64,000 nucleotides of DNA from Gammaproteobacteria bacterium. GTDB taxonomy: Bacteria > Pseudomonadota > Gammaproteobacteria > Burkholderiales > Rhodocyclaceae. The notes under the pieces are model-generated. The model worked only from the letters and a program-made list of their open reading frames with translations. It had not been told where the DNA came from and searched no databases. The DNA lies in NCBI GenBank assembly GCA_018819515.1, contig JAHJPX010000010.1, forward strand, positions 1 through 64,000, written 5' to 3'. How positions within the stretch are numbered: position 1 is the first letter of the stretch; each line of letters starts with the position of its first letter. Positions 18,443 to 27,279 of the stretch are shown in pieces. A program made the translations under genes and the position numbers.

Positions 18443-19669
18443 TTAGTCGAGGACGTGCGAGACGAGACCGTCGGCGAGCTTCGGCTCGAACCAGGTCGAC
18501 TTGGGGGGCATCACCTGACCGGCGTCGGCCACCGCCATCAGGTCGGCCATGCGCGTCGGATACATCGCAAAGGCGGCGGACATCTCGCCGCTGTCCACGC
18601 GCTTCTCCAGTTCGGCAAGGCCGCGGATGCCGCCGACGAAATCGATGCGCTTGTCGCGGCGCAGGTCGGTGATACCGAGCACCGGGCCGAGTACGTGCTC
18701 CGATAGCAGGCTGACGTCGAGGCGCGCCACCGGGTCGGCAACGAACAGTTTCGGATCGATGTTGAGCCGGAACCAGCGGCCGGGCAGGTAGAGGCCGACC
18801 TCGCCCGGACATGACGGCTTGACCGCGGCGCAGGCCGGTGCCACCGCGTAGGACCCCTCGATTCGCCTGAGGAACTCTTCGGGGGAAAGGCCATTGAGGT
18901 CCTTCACCACGCGGTTGTAGTCCATGATCCTCATCTGGTGCTGGGGGAAAATCACGGCCAGGAAATAGTCACTCGACTGCTCGACAACAGTCTTGCGGCG
19001 CGCGGCGGCGACACGCGAAGCGGCGGCCGAACGGTGGTGACCGTCGGCGATGTAGAGCGCGGGCATTGCCTCGAAGGCGGCGGTGATGTCGGCGATCAGG
19101 GTTGCGTCGCTGACGATCCAGATGGTGTGCACGATGCCGTCGTCGGCGGCGACGGAAGCGACCGGCGCCCCAGCGCAAGCCTGCGACAACAGCGCATCGG
19201 CCTGCCGCGAATCGGGATAGGCGAGCAGTACCGGGCCGGTCTGCGCGTTCAACGCATCGATCTGGCGCACGCGGTCGTCTTCCTTGTCCGGGCGCGTGAA
19301 TTCGTGCTTCTTGATCCGGCCCTCGTCATACGCTTCGACCGAGGCGGCGGCGACGAAGCCGGTCTGGGTGTGGTTGCCCATCTCGATGCGATAGGCGTAG
19401 TAGGACGGCTGACTATCGCGATGCAGGATGCCGGCTTGCATCATTTTGGCGAGATTCTCCGCGGCCTTGGCATAGACGGCCGGTGCATAGGGATCGGTAT
19501 CGACCGGCAGGTCGATCTCGGGCTTCGAGATGTGGAGAAAGGACCAGGGCTTGCCATTGGCACGGATGCGCGCCTCTTCGGTCGACAGCACGTCGTAGGG
19601 TGGTGCGGCGACATCGGCGGCGTGTTGCGGGGCAGGGCGGAGGCCGCGGAAGGGCTTGATCAGCGACAT
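18443..19669 (-). CDS. DUF1015 family protein
   Basis: The 408-residue protein begins MSLIKPFRGLRPAPQHAADV and AAPPYDVLSTEEA, the hallmark of DUF1015. IADGHHRSAAASRVAA carries a conserved GHHR motif and YNRVVKDLNGL is also typical. The reaction is unknown; I assign only the family. It lies directly downstream of the DAHP synthase gene on the same strand (7-bp gap), so the two are probably co-transcribed. ATG 19669 was chosen by family similarity. Confidence 0.88.
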   Translation of the reverse strand: MSLIKPFRGLRPAPQHAADVAAPPYDVLSTEEARIRANGKPWSFLHISKPEIDLPVDTDPYAPAVYAKAAENLAKMMQAGILHRDSQPSYYAYRIEMGNHTQTGFVAAASVEAYDEGRIKKHEFTRPDKEDDRVRQIDALNAQTGPVLLAYPDSRQADALLSQACAGAPVASVAADDGIVHTIWIVSDATLIADITAAFEAMPALYIADGHHRSAAASRVAAARRKTVVEQSSDYFLAVIFPQHQMRIMDYNRVVKDLNGLSPEEFLRRIEGSYAVAPACAAVKPSCPGEVGLYLPGRWFRLNIDPKLFVADPVARLDVSLLSEHVLGPVLGITDLRRDKRIDFVGGIRGLAELEKRVDSGEMSAAFAMYPTRMADLMAVADAGQVMPPKSTWFEPKLADGLVSHVLD

Positions 19670-19676
19670 GGAACGA

Positions 19677-20747
19677 TTACCTTGATACGCGTGACGGGAG
19701 CAGATCGCGCAGCGCCGCATGGGCTTCGCGGATCATCTTCTCGGTGGTCGGCCAGTCGACGCAGGCGTCGGTGACCGAGCAGCCGTATTTCAGTTTCGAC
19801 GGATCGTCGGAAATCGACTGGTTGCCGGCCTCGATGAAGCTTTCGACCATCAGGCCGACGATGGACTGGTTGCCGAGGCGGATCTGGTTAACGCAATCGT
19901 GCATCACCAGCGGTTGCAGTTCCGGCTTCTTGTAGCTGTTGGCGTGCGAACAATCGACGACGACGTTCTGCGCCAGTTTCGCCTTCGCCAGCGCCTGCTC
20001 CGCCATCGCCACGCTCACTGTGTCGTAGTTCGGCCGCTCGCCGCCGCCACGCAACACCAGATGACCGTAGCGGTTGCCGCGCGTGCGAACCACCGACGAG
20101 CGGCCCTGCATGTTGATGCCGAGGAAACTGTGCGGGCGCGAAGCGGAGAGGATCGCGTTGATCGCCGTATCGACCGAACCGTCGGTGCCGTTCTTGAAAC
20201 CGACCGGCGTCGACAGGCCGGAGGCCATCTCGCGGTGCGTCTGCGATTCCGCGGTGCGCGCGCCGATCGCGGTCCAGGCGACCAGATCGCCGAGGTACTG
20301 CGGCGAGATCGGGTCGAGCGCCTCGGTTCCCGCCGGCAGGCCGAGTTCATTGACGGCGAGCAGGAATTCGCGCGCCTTCTGCATGCCTTCCTCGATGTGG
20401 AAGGAATCGTCGAGACGCGGATCGTTGATGTAGCCCTTCCAGCCCGTCGACGTACGCGGTTTTTCGAAATACACGCGCATCACCAGCAGCAGCGTGTCGG
20501 CGACTTCGTCGGCGAGCGCCTTCAGGCGCTTCGCATAGTCGATACCGGCGACCGGATCGTGGATCGAGCAGGGGCCGACGACGATGAACAGGCGCGGGTC
20601 GGTCCGGTCGAGAATTCCCTGCAGGGCGCGGCGTCCCGCCACGACTGACTTTTCGGCGGCGGCCGTCATCGGCAGGCGGCGGTGGACGTCCTCCGGGGTC
20701 GGCATCGCCTCGAAGGCTTCGATGTTGAGGTTTTCGGTTTGTTGCAT
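19677..20747 (-). CDS. aroG: 3-deoxy-7-phosphoheptulonate (DAHP) synthase, class I
   Basis: The 356-residue enzyme condenses phosphoenolpyruvate and erythrose 4-phosphate, the first step of the shikimate pathway. VVGPCSIHDPVAGIDYAKRL, MRVYFEKPRTSTGWKG, GARTAESQTHREMASGLS and VDCSHANSYK are all present. Codons ~32-39 (KSVVAGRR) are encoded by R1 copy 5. A class I enzyme has an equally long segment there, so the repeat sits in place without adding length. Which amino acid inhibits it cannot be told from the sequence alone. Confidence 0.96.
   Translation of the reverse strand: MQQTENLNIEAFEAMPTPEDVHRRLPMTAAAEKSVVAGRRALQGILDRTDPRLFIVVGPCSIHDPVAGIDYAKRLKALADEVADTLLLVMRVYFEKPRTSTGWKGYINDPRLDDSFHIEEGMQKAREFLLAVNELGLPAGTEALDPISPQYLGDLVAWTAIGARTAESQTHREMASGLSTPVGFKNGTDGSVDTAINAILSASRPHSFLGINMQGRSSVVRTRGNRYGHLVLRGGGERPNYDTVSVAMAEQALAKAKLAQNVVVDCSHANSYKKPELQPLVMHDCVNQIRLGNQSIVGLMVESFIEAGNQSISDDPSKLKYGCSVTDACVDWPTTEKMIREAHAALRDLLPSRVSR
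20630..20654 (+). repeat. R1 dispersed hairpin repeat, copy 5 (inside aroG)
   Basis: GGCG-TCC-CGCC, then ACGA and CTGACTTTTC. It is antisense to aroG and read there as EKSVVAGRR without a frame break. Confidence 0.85.
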
Positions 20748-20878
20748 GAGGTGGGCTGGGAGACGCTGCGATCAAGGATTGCAATTGTATCGCGAGGCAC
20801 CTCCCCGAGTCGCAGCGCAGCGACATCGAATTGCCCGTCGGGCCTGAGTCCGACGGCGGCTCATCTTCGCCTGCTGGC

Positions 20879-20903
20879 GGCGTGTCGCCATGGCTGACTT
20901 TTC
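20879..20903 (+). repeat. R1 dispersed hairpin repeat, copy 6
   Basis: GGCG-TGT-CGCC, then ATGG and CTGACTTTTC. It lies in the 222-bp divergent gap (20748-20969) between aroG and the oxidoreductase gene, which must also hold both promoters. I could not place those promoters with confidence. Confidence 0.9.
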
Positions 20904-20969
20904 CGCTTGCGTCGTTCGTCGGTGGATGTAGAGTGTTGTCATGTTTGCCCACCCCGACGAGGCGAGGAC

Positions 20970-21986
20970 ATGAAGCAGATAGTCATCACGGGTCATGGCG
21001 GTCCCGAGAAACTGGTGCTGCGCGATGCGCCCGATCCTGTGCCCACGGCGGGCACGCTGCGCATCCGTGTGCACGCCAGCGGCGTCAATTTTGCCGACGT
21101 GCTGGCGCGGCAAGGCCTGTATCCCGATGCGCCCAGGCCGCCCTGCGTGGTCGGCTACGAAGTCTCCGGGATCGTCGACGCAGTCGGAACCGGCGTCAGC
21201 AAGGACTGGTTTGGCAAGGATGTCTTCGCGTTAACGCGCTTTGGCGGCTACGGCGATGCGGTGGTCGTGCCCGAGGGACAGGTGTTCGCGCGGCCGGCAG
21301 GGCTGAGCCACGAACAATGCGCGGCAATCCCGGTGAACTATCTCACCGCATGGCAACTGCTGGTGGTGATGGGGTCGCTGCATCAGGGTGAAACCGTGCT
21401 GATCCACAATGCCGGCGGCGGCGTCGGCCTCGCCGCAATCGACATCGCGCGGCACATCGGCGCGCGCAGCATCGGCACCGCCAGCCCCGGCAAGCACGCG
21501 TTCCTGAAGGAGCGCGGGCTCGACGAGGCGATCGACTATCGCAACAAGGACTGGTCGGTAGAACTGGCGCGACTGACCGACGGACGCGGCGTGGAACTCG
21601 TCACCGATCCGCTCGGCGGCAGCCATTGGAAGAAGAGCTACCAGGCGTTGCGCAGCACCGGACGGCTCGGCATGTTCGGCGTCTCCGTTGCCACCGAGTC
21701 CAGCCTTTTCGGTCCGTTGCGCCTGCTGTCGGCGGCCGTGGGCATGCCGCTGTTCCATCCGCTTGCATTGATGAACACCAACAAGGCGGTGTTCGGCGTC
21801 AACATCGGGCACATGTGGGACGAGGTGCCTAAGCTCCGCGGCTGGATGGACAGCCTGTTGCGCGGCGTCGCGGACGGCTGGCTTCGACCACATGTAGATC
21901 GCAGCTTCGGCTTCGATCAGGCCGGCGACGCCCACGCCTGGCTCGAAGCGCGCAAGAACACCGGCAAGGTTGTGCTCGTTTCCTGA
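20970..21986 (+). CDS. Quinone oxidoreductase-like zinc-type alcohol dehydrogenase family protein
   Basis: The 338-residue medium-chain dehydrogenase/reductase has an N-terminal GroES-like half (VHASGVNFADVLARQGLYP) and a Rossmann half with the nucleotide loop HNAGGGVGLAAI. It lacks the catalytic zinc ligands of alcohol dehydrogenases, as expected for the NADPH:quinone reductase/VAT-1 branch. The segment TDPLGGSHWKKSYQALRSTG suits the VAT-1 subgroup. ATG 20970 follows GGCGAGGAC. The physiological substrate is unknown. Confidence 0.88.
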   Translation: MKQIVITGHGGPEKLVLRDAPDPVPTAGTLRIRVHASGVNFADVLARQGLYPDAPRPPCVVGYEVSGIVDAVGTGVSKDWFGKDVFALTRFGGYGDAVVVPEGQVFARPAGLSHEQCAAIPVNYLTAWQLLVVMGSLHQGETVLIHNAGGGVGLAAIDIARHIGARSIGTASPGKHAFLKERGLDEAIDYRNKDWSVELARLTDGRGVELVTDPLGGSHWKKSYQALRSTGRLGMFGVSVATESSLFGPLRLLSAAVGMPLFHPLALMNTNKAVFGVNIGHMWDEVPKLRGWMDSLLRGVADGWLRPHVDRSFGFDQAGDAHAWLEARKNTGKVVLVS

Positions 21987-22005
21987 ATCGGTCCGAACGG
22001 AGTAT

Positions 22006-22587
22006 TCAGTTCTGCTTCGCCGCGGGTGGCACCGAGTTCTCGATGAAATCGAGATGCTGCGTCCACCCGTAAATGCACGCCTTCCAGACGCCCCATTCGC
22101 ACCACTTTTCCCCTTCGCGCAGCAGCGCGAAGACGCCCTCCTTCGGAATTCCGGCATCGGCATAGGCCGCAAAATCGGTAGACGAATCCCCGTAGGCGAA
22201 TTTGACATTCCAGCCATGGGCCTCGATGTCCTTCAGCATGCCTTTCTTGAAGTCGTAGGGATGCCGGCGATCCTCGTCGGTTTGCGCCACGTGGACGCTA
22301 CCCGCGGGGAAGCCGTTCTTCTTAAGCCAGTCGGGAATGCCGGCCGAAAGCCAGGCGACGCGGGTGCTGACGTAGAAGATCTCGTAGCCTTTCCCGGCGA
22401 ACGTGCGCACCGCCTTCGCCGCATCCGGGCGCGCCTCGAAAACGTCCAGCACCTTCGGCGTCAGCGTGCCGTCGATGTCGAACACCACGGCGTCCGTCCG
22501 ATCCGCAGGAGAAGGAATCGGCGCAACAGGCAGTTGCGCGCAACCGCCGGAGAGCACGAGCAACAACGGAACGAACAGAACGCGCAT
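22006..22587 (-). CDS. HAD-superfamily lipoprotein, LNS2/lipin-like phosphatase domain
   Basis: The 193-residue protein has a lipoprotein signal (LLLVLSGGCAQ). A HAD domain follows, with motif I DIDGTLTPK, motif II in VSTRVAWL and motif IV GDSSTDFAAY. The pattern (DxDGT, then ARPDAAKAVRTFAGKGYEI and STR) resembles the LNS2 module of lipins and phosphatidylinositol-transfer proteins. ATG 22587 follows GGAGGTGGTTCC. It is probably an envelope-anchored phosphatase or lipid-binding protein; its substrate is not known. It converges with the upstream oxidoreductase gene. Confidence 0.8.
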   Translation of the reverse strand: MRVLFVPLLLVLSGGCAQLPVAPIPSPADRTDAVVFDIDGTLTPKVLDVFEARPDAAKAVRTFAGKGYEIFYVSTRVAWLSAGIPDWLKKNGFPAGSVHVAQTDEDRRHPYDFKKGMLKDIEAHGWNVKFAYGDSSTDFAAYADAGIPKEGVFALLREGEKWCEWGVWKACIYGWTQHLDFIENSVPPAAKQN

Positions 22588-22776
22588 GGAACCACCTCCA
22601 GGTGGATTGCCGGGCCAGCTCTGGGGATCGGAAAGCGCATCAACCGGACCAGAGACTCGAAAGGGAATGTCCAAGAGCATTGTCGCCGAACGAATCGATC
22701 CAGCCAAGGCCTGCAACTTGTCACCGTCACTGCCACGCATGATGACAGCGTAATCCGATGGGTTGCAACGGCGATG

Positions 22777-22801
22777 GAAAAGTCAGTCCTGGCGGGACGC
22801 C
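22777..22801 (-). repeat. R1 dispersed hairpin repeat, copy 7 (supplies a stop codon)
   Basis: Read on the minus strand it is GGCG-TCC-CGCC, then AGGA and CTGACTTTTC. The CTGA gives the TGA stop of the TPR membrane protein gene. The 195-bp gap to the left (22588-22782) shows nothing else I can name. Confidence 0.85.
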
Positions 22802-24171
22802 GCATCGAGGCGTTCGAGGTTGTTCAATGCCTTGACATGGTCGGGATCGAGGGCGAGCGCCTTGAGATAGGCCTGTCGGGCGTCGTCGTCGCGGCCTGCC
22901 TGCTGGTAGGCGTAGCCGAGGTTGTTGAAGACGCGCGCTTTGTGCGGCGAGTGTCGCGCGGTGTCCAGCCAGAGTGCGATTTCGCTTTCGTAGTCGGCGT
23001 TGCGCAGATGCGTCGCCCAGGCCAGTGCCAGCGCGCAGATCAGCACCGTTGTCCAGGCGACAGCGGGGCGGGCGCGCAGGCGCAGTTCGATGACGAGGCA
23101 GAGCAGAAGCGGCCAGCCGGCCCATACCATCTGGCGTTCGTTGGCGATGTCGGCGCGCGGGAAGAAGACGTTGGGCAGCAACAGGTGCAGCAGTAACCAG
23201 AGGATGCCGAGCGTCCACCACGGACGGCGCGGCCGCAGCCAGATCGCCAGCACGGCGGCGCCGGCGAACAGCGCGAGTTGCGGCAGCGCGTCGGCGACTC
23301 CGGCGAGCGTCGGCCAGTCGGGATCGATGTTGAGGCCGGCCGGCCAGAATAGTTTGCCGAGCAGGATGGTGGAACTGTGGAGCTGGGTCGGCAGACTGGC
23401 GGCGAGGTCGCGCGTGTGCAGGCTGCCCTGCAGCAGCGCCCAGGTGCCCGGATGCAGCGCCAGCGCGGGCAGCGCGGCCAGCGCCAGCGCCCAGAACGGC
23501 CACTGGCGGCGCAGCGCGACGCGCCATGCCTCGCGGTTCGACCAGTCCCACAGGACCAGCGCCAGCGGCAGCAGCAGGGAGCTTTCCTTGGTGAGGACCG
23601 CGAGCATGAACAGCAGCGGTGCCGCCAGCCGGTGACGGAGCATCCCTTCCCCGGCCCGCGCGTAGCAGACCAGCGCGCCGAGGTAGAACGCGGTCATCAT
23701 CGACGTCGAGCGTCCGCAGATGTAGGTGACGGCTTCGGTATGCAGCGGGTGCACGGCGAACAGCAGTGCGGTCCAACCGGCGATGATGTCGGCGTCGCCA
23801 GCCTGAGGGTGGCGGCGCACGAAATCGCGGGCGAGCGCGAACACACAGGCGGTGGTTACGAGGTGAACCAGCAAGTTGAAGGCGTGGAAGACCGGCGGCG
23901 TGCCGCCGCCGGTGAGCCAGTTCAGCGCATAGGTGAGGTTGAGCAGCGGCCGCAGTCCGCCTTGCGTCGTGGCAGCCCACCACGCGGAGAGCGAATGCAC
24001 CCGGTTGGCATTGACGATGACGTTGAAGTCGTCGAACTGGAATGCGCCGGCGAAGCTGTTGGCATAGGCGGCGATGCCGGCGAGCAGCGCCAGCGTCAGC
24101 AGGACGGCGGCGCGCCGGCTAGGTGGGCTGGCGCAGTTCGGCGAAGGCACGGTCGAGGCTGTCGGAGGCAT
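22783..24171 (-). CDS. Polytopic membrane protein with C-terminal TPR (TMTC/PMT-like glycosyltransferase)
   Basis: About 462 residues. Several hydrophobic helices (first AVLLTLALLAGIAAYANSF) are followed by a luminal loop with FDDFNVIVNANRVHSL, resembling the aspartate loop of GT-C protein O-mannosyltransferases. The segment RPLLNLTYALNWLTGG and the end TPR (NNLGYAYQQAGRDDDARQAY) fit TMTC-like bacterial proteins. It probably transfers a sugar from a lipid donor at the inner membrane, but donor and target are unknown. The start at 24171 overlaps the dacA-like gene by 53 bp; GTG or ATG starts further up would overlap more. The stop lies inside an R1 repeat. Confidence 0.75.
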   Translation of the reverse strand: MPPTASTVPSPNCASPPSRRAAVLLTLALLAGIAAYANSFAGAFQFDDFNVIVNANRVHSLSAWWAATTQGGLRPLLNLTYALNWLTGGGTPPVFHAFNLLVHLVTTACVFALARDFVRRHPQAGDADIIAGWTALLFAVHPLHTEAVTYICGRSTSMMTAFYLGALVCYARAGEGMLRHRLAAPLLFMLAVLTKESSLLLPLALVLWDWSNREAWRVALRRQWPFWALALAALPALALHPGTWALLQGSLHTRDLAASLPTQLHSSTILLGKLFWPAGLNIDPDWPTLAGVADALPQLALFAGAAVLAIWLRPRRPWWTLGILWLLLHLLLPNVFFPRADIANERQMVWAGWPLLLCLVIELRLRARPAVAWTTVLICALALAWATHLRNADYESEIALWLDTARHSPHKARVFNNLGYAYQQAGRDDDARQAYLKALALDPDHVKALNNLERLDAASRQD

Positions 24172-24913
24172 CCCACCAGCGATTCGGCGCATTCAGCAAC
24201 ACCAGCAGCACCCGGTGGCCGTCGCGCTGGGCAGCCGCGATCAGGCATTTACCGGCCTGCTGAGTGTAGCCGCTCTTGACGCCTTGCGCGCCGGGGTAGC
24301 GCCCGATAAGCGCGTTCTTGTTGGTCAGGCGGAATGTGCGGCGGCCGTTCGTGGTGGCGATGGCCAGTTCGGGCAGCGCCACCAGCCGTGCGATTTCCGG
24401 CACCGCCAGCGCGAGCGTCGCCAGCGCCGCGAGGTCGCGGGCACTGGCCCGGTGTCCGGGCTGGTCGTGGCCGCAGGCGTTGGTGAAACGGGTGCTCGCC
24501 AGGCCGAGCTGCCGGGCGCGGGCGTTCATCAGTGCGACGAAGCGCGCCTCGTCGCCGGCTACCCAGTCGGCCAGTGCATGGCAGGCGTCGTTTGCGGACT
24601 GGATAAGCGCTGCCGCCATCAGGTCGGCGGCCTTGAGGCGATCGCCCGGCGCGAGGCCCAGGCGGCTGCCGGTTTCCATTGCGGCCGCCCGGTCGACCGT
24701 CACCTCCCGGTCGAGCGCGCCGCGCTCCTGCACCAGCAGGGCCGTCATCAACTTGGTCAGGCTGGCGGGCGGCAGGGGCCGATCGGCATTCCGTTCCCAC
24801 AGAATCCTGCCGTCGGCCTCGACCAGGTAGGCCTGCGCCTGCGGCAGGAAGTCCGGCCCGGCCTGTGTCTGCAGGCACAGGCCGGCCAGTAGCGCGCCGA
24901 CCAGGCAACGCAT
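24119..24913 (-). CDS. D-alanyl-D-alanine carboxypeptidase family protein (peptidase S11)
   Basis: The 264-residue protein has a signal peptide (LVGALLAGLCLQTQA). All three penicilloyl-transferase motifs are visible: SLTK (SxxK), SAND (SxN) and KSG (KTG-like) in QGVKSGYTQQAGK. It is short, so it lacks the C-terminal domain of PBP5/6 and resembles PbpG-type endopeptidases/carboxypeptidases. It trims peptidoglycan peptides in the periplasm. ATG 24913 lies 8 bp after the upstream gene's stop, and the downstream membrane protein overlaps its end. Confidence 0.88.
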   Translation of the reverse strand: MRCLVGALLAGLCLQTQAGPDFLPQAQAYLVEADGRILWERNADRPLPPASLTKLMTALLVQERGALDREVTVDRAAAMETGSRLGLAPGDRLKAADLMAAALIQSANDACHALADWVAGDEARFVALMNARARQLGLASTRFTNACGHDQPGHRASARDLAALATLALAVPEIARLVALPELAIATTNGRRTFRLTNKNALIGRYPGAQGVKSGYTQQAGKCLIAAAQRDGHRVLLVLLNAPNRWWDASDSLDRAFAELRQPT

Positions 24914-24920
24914 GCAGCGC

Positions 24921-25937
24921 TCAGAAGCCGAACATGCTCTTGAGCTTCTTGCCCGCATCCTTGGCCTTGTCGGCGGCCGTGGCGTCCTCCTTCGCGGCTG
25001 CCTTGGGTTTTTGCGCCGCGCCGGCGTCGTCCTGCTCGCTGTAGTCATCCGATTTGGCGCGCAGCGCGCTGCACATCGCGGCGTTCGGGCTGGCCATGTC
25101 GGCGGTGTAGTCGCGGCCGAAGCCGGCGCAATGCCTGGCGCTCAACTGTTTGGCTTCGACCGGACAATAGGCGCCGATGAATCCGTACTTTTTGTCGGTC
25201 ACCGCGCGGGTGCACAGGCTGGAGCGCTGCTTGTCGAGGTTGATGCCGCAGTCCGAGACCACCCAGCCCCACTTCACGGTACCCGCCGTTTGCGCATCAT
25301 TCCTGGCCTTCAGGTAGGCGCCGTAACCCGCATAGGTGTTCACCCGCGCCCGCGCCTGTTCGCACAATTGCGGCTTGTAGGTGGGGCAGAGTCCCTTGGC
25401 CTGGTAGATGCCGGGGTCGCCGCCGAGGCCGCCGTTGTCGGCATCGCGCTTGACGCTGCCTTCGCACATCTTCCTGGTGGCGTCGTCGCCCTGCGCCTTG
25501 ATGTCGGCGACCATCTTGTCCGTCTTGGCGCGTTCTTCGCCGGCGTCGCAGGTGCCGACGCGCCTGCCGCTCATCACCTGGGTCATCTCCATGCCTTCCG
25601 AGGACATCTTGAACACGCCCTTCATGGTGTCGGCCGTCTTGGTCATTTCGCCGGTGCCGCTCATGGCATCCTTGCCGGTGCACTGCATCTTCCACTTCAC
25701 CGTGTTGCCCGACACCTTGTAGTCGAGCATCTTGCAGTTCTTGGCATCCTGGTCCTTGTCCGGCCGATAGTTGCCGTTTTTGGCGACGCAGGTCCTGGAC
25801 TTCATCGCCGGCATGGCCATGCCGGGCATGTTCATGGTGGTGGACATTTCCCACAGTTCGTCGCTGCCCGCCGACCAGGCTGGCGCGGCACCGACGACGA
25901 GGCAGATGGCACAGGCGAAGCGGACGTTCTTGCGCAT
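24921..25937 (-). CDS. DUF3617-containing periplasmic protein
   Basis: The 338-residue protein has a signal peptide (FACAICLVVGAAPAWSA) and a DUF3617 start with a methionine-rich run (WEMSTTMNMPGMAMPAMK) and C-V at the usual place. Its second half has many cysteines (CEQAR, CGINLDKQRSSLC, YCPVEAKQL). The end is lysine/alanine-rich. ATG 25937 follows GGGAGATTTC. It is the first gene of an operon with the S11 peptidase and the TPR membrane protein. The function of DUF3617 is unknown. Confidence 0.8.
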   Translation of the reverse strand: MRKNVRFACAICLVVGAAPAWSAGSDELWEMSTTMNMPGMAMPAMKSRTCVAKNGNYRPDKDQDAKNCKMLDYKVSGNTVKWKMQCTGKDAMSGTGEMTKTADTMKGVFKMSSEGMEMTQVMSGRRVGTCDAGEERAKTDKMVADIKAQGDDATRKMCEGSVKRDADNGGLGGDPGIYQAKGLCPTYKPQLCEQARARVNTYAGYGAYLKARNDAQTAGTVKWGWVVSDCGINLDKQRSSLCTRAVTDKKYGFIGAYCPVEAKQLSARHCAGFGRDYTADMASPNAAMCSALRAKSDDYSEQDDAGAAQKPKAAAKEDATAADKAKDAGKKLKSMFGF

Positions 25938-26116
25938 GAAATCTCCCGGCAGGTCAGGTTGGAGCGGCGATGCTATCACCACGTCCGGGACTTGTGCGAA
26001 GCGCCACCGCGGAACGATGTCGGGGCCGATCCGCGACCCGCAGGCGAACGCTTCGTCATCACCATGGCGTCATGAGGGATGCTTGAAATCCGTTTCCCAT
26101 GAGGCATACTTGCGGC

Positions 26117-26755
26117 ATGCTGACCATCGAGATCGTTTCCGACTTCGTCTGTCCCTGGTGCTATATCGGCACCGCCCGCCTCAAGACCGCCGTCGCCATG
26201 GTGCGCGAACAGCGTCCTGACTTCGCGTACCGGCCCTTCTGGAAGCCCTTCTTCCTCAATCCCGATACGCCACCCGAAGGCGAGCCCTATCTGCCGTTCC
26301 TGGTCAACAAATTCGGCGGCATCGAAAAGGTCGAGGCGATCTTCGAGCGCGTGCGCGCCGCCGGCCGGCCTTACGGCATCGAATATGCCTTCGAGAAGAT
26401 TCCCTATCGCGCCAACACGCTCAAGGCGCATCGGCTGGCCGCCTGGGCACAGGCGCAGGGCGAAGCCGTGCCGCTGATCGAGCGCCTTTACAGCGCCAAC
26501 TTCCAGCGCGGCGAGCACATCGGCGATCCGGATACACTCGTTCGCATCGCCGGCGAATGCGGCTATGACACGGCGGCCGTTTCCGCCTTCTTGGCTTCGC
26601 ACGAACTGGAAGCCGAAGTGCTGAAGGAAGCCGGGGAAGTCGTGGGCAAGGGAATCACCATGGTGCCGACCTTCATCATCGGCGGCAAGGAAATCATCGT
26701 CGGCGCCGAAGACCCCGCCATCCTCGCCGAGGGCATCCGCAAGGCACTCGCCTGA
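26117..26755 (+). CDS. DsbA-family oxidoreductase (FrnE/2-hydroxychromene-2-carboxylate isomerase-like)
   Basis: The 212-residue thioredoxin-fold protein has CPWC at residues ~14-17 (DFVCPWCYIGTARLK). The cis-proline loop is TMVPTFIIGGK and a helical insert lies between. It has no signal peptide, so it should be cytoplasmic, as for FrnE. The start is not certain: ATG 26117 (MLTIEIVSDF) matches the family, and ATG 26099 is also open. An R1/R2 composite repeat follows 9 bp after the stop. Confidence 0.88.
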   Translation: MLTIEIVSDFVCPWCYIGTARLKTAVAMVREQRPDFAYRPFWKPFFLNPDTPPEGEPYLPFLVNKFGGIEKVEAIFERVRAAGRPYGIEYAFEKIPYRANTLKAHRLAAWAQAQGEAVPLIERLYSANFQRGEHIGDPDTLVRIAGECGYDTAAVSAFLASHELEAEVLKEAGEVVGKGITMVPTFIIGGKEIIVGAEDPAILAEGIRKALA

Positions 26756-26763
26756 CCGCTGGC

Positions 26764-26862
26764 GGCATACCGCCACGGCTGACCAGCCCGAAGGGCGCAA
26801 GACACCCCGAAGCGGTGGTCCCGAGCAAAGCGCGGGATAGGGCAACGCCCTACGCTTTTCCT
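26764..26862 (+). repeat. R2 composite repeat, copy 1 (begins with R1 copy 8)
   Basis: It starts as R1 (26764-26783, GGCA-TAC-CGCC, then ACGGCTGAC), then departs from R1. It continues with GCCC-GAA-GGGC, a middle block with GTGGTCCCGAGCAAAGCGCG and GGGC-AAC-GCCC, then CTACGCTTTTCC. Two small hairpins are therefore embedded. An inverted copy lies at 27191-27275 and a further copy at 59911-60000. Confidence 0.85.
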
Positions 26863-27190
26863 CGCGCGATCGCGACATACGGTCGCACTGGCGGAATGGC
26901 TATTCCTGTGTCATAGTATTGAAACGTGAAGGTCGTACACTCAACGGGCAAGCCGTGCGAGGAGAGCGAACCATGAACCGGGAACAATGGCAGCAGAAGC
27001 GCCTTCAGGCCAGTGTCGCGGTTGCGTCGTCGGATACTGTCGCGGTCGAGGCCTGCAACACCGCCGGGGCGACGGCATCGACGAGCACGGTAGCGACGCG
27101 TTCGAAGGTCGCCGACGCGCAGCCGGCGACGCCAACGTCAACGCGCCACCCAGGGGGCCGCGTCGACGACTGAGGTCGTCCGGCCCGGCC
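26863..27190. other. Unique core between inverted R2 copies
   Basis: This 328-bp stretch is enclosed by two R2 copies in inverted order, so 26764-27275 has the shape of a small inverted-repeat element of about 512 bp. It contains only one candidate small gene (26973-27173). The origin is unknown. Confidence 0.55.
26973..27173 (+). CDS. Possible 66-residue small protein
   Basis: ATG 26973 (MNREQWQQKRLQASV) follows a good ribosome binding site (GAGGAGAGCGAACC). The protein is hydrophilic and rich in Ala, Thr and Val. It has no signal and no recognised domain. It lies wholly inside the inverted pair of R2 repeats. It might equally be a chance frame. Confidence 0.35.
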   Translation: MNREQWQQKRLQASVAVASSDTVAVEACNTAGATASTSTVATRSKVADAQPATPTSTRHPGGRVDD

Positions 27191-27275
27191 GGAAAGTGCA
27201 GGGCGTTGCCCTGTTCCCCGCTTTGCCCGGGACCACCGCTTCGGGGTGTCTTGCGCCCTTCGGGCGGGTTGCCGC
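27191..27275 (-). repeat. R2 composite repeat, copy 2 (inverted)
   Basis: It is the reverse complement of 26784-26862 over about 85 bp with few differences; GGGACCACCGCTTCGGGGTG and CTTGCGCCCTTCGGGC are identical. The R1 end is degenerate here (GGGTTGCCGC). Confidence 0.8.
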
Positions 27276-27279
27276 AGTT

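Noticed and set aside
19395..19418. ACGGCTGACTAT inside the DUF1015 gene, similar to the R1 tail
   Set aside because: Only about 10-12 bases match and the GGCG-NNN-CGCC part is missing; it is taken as chance.
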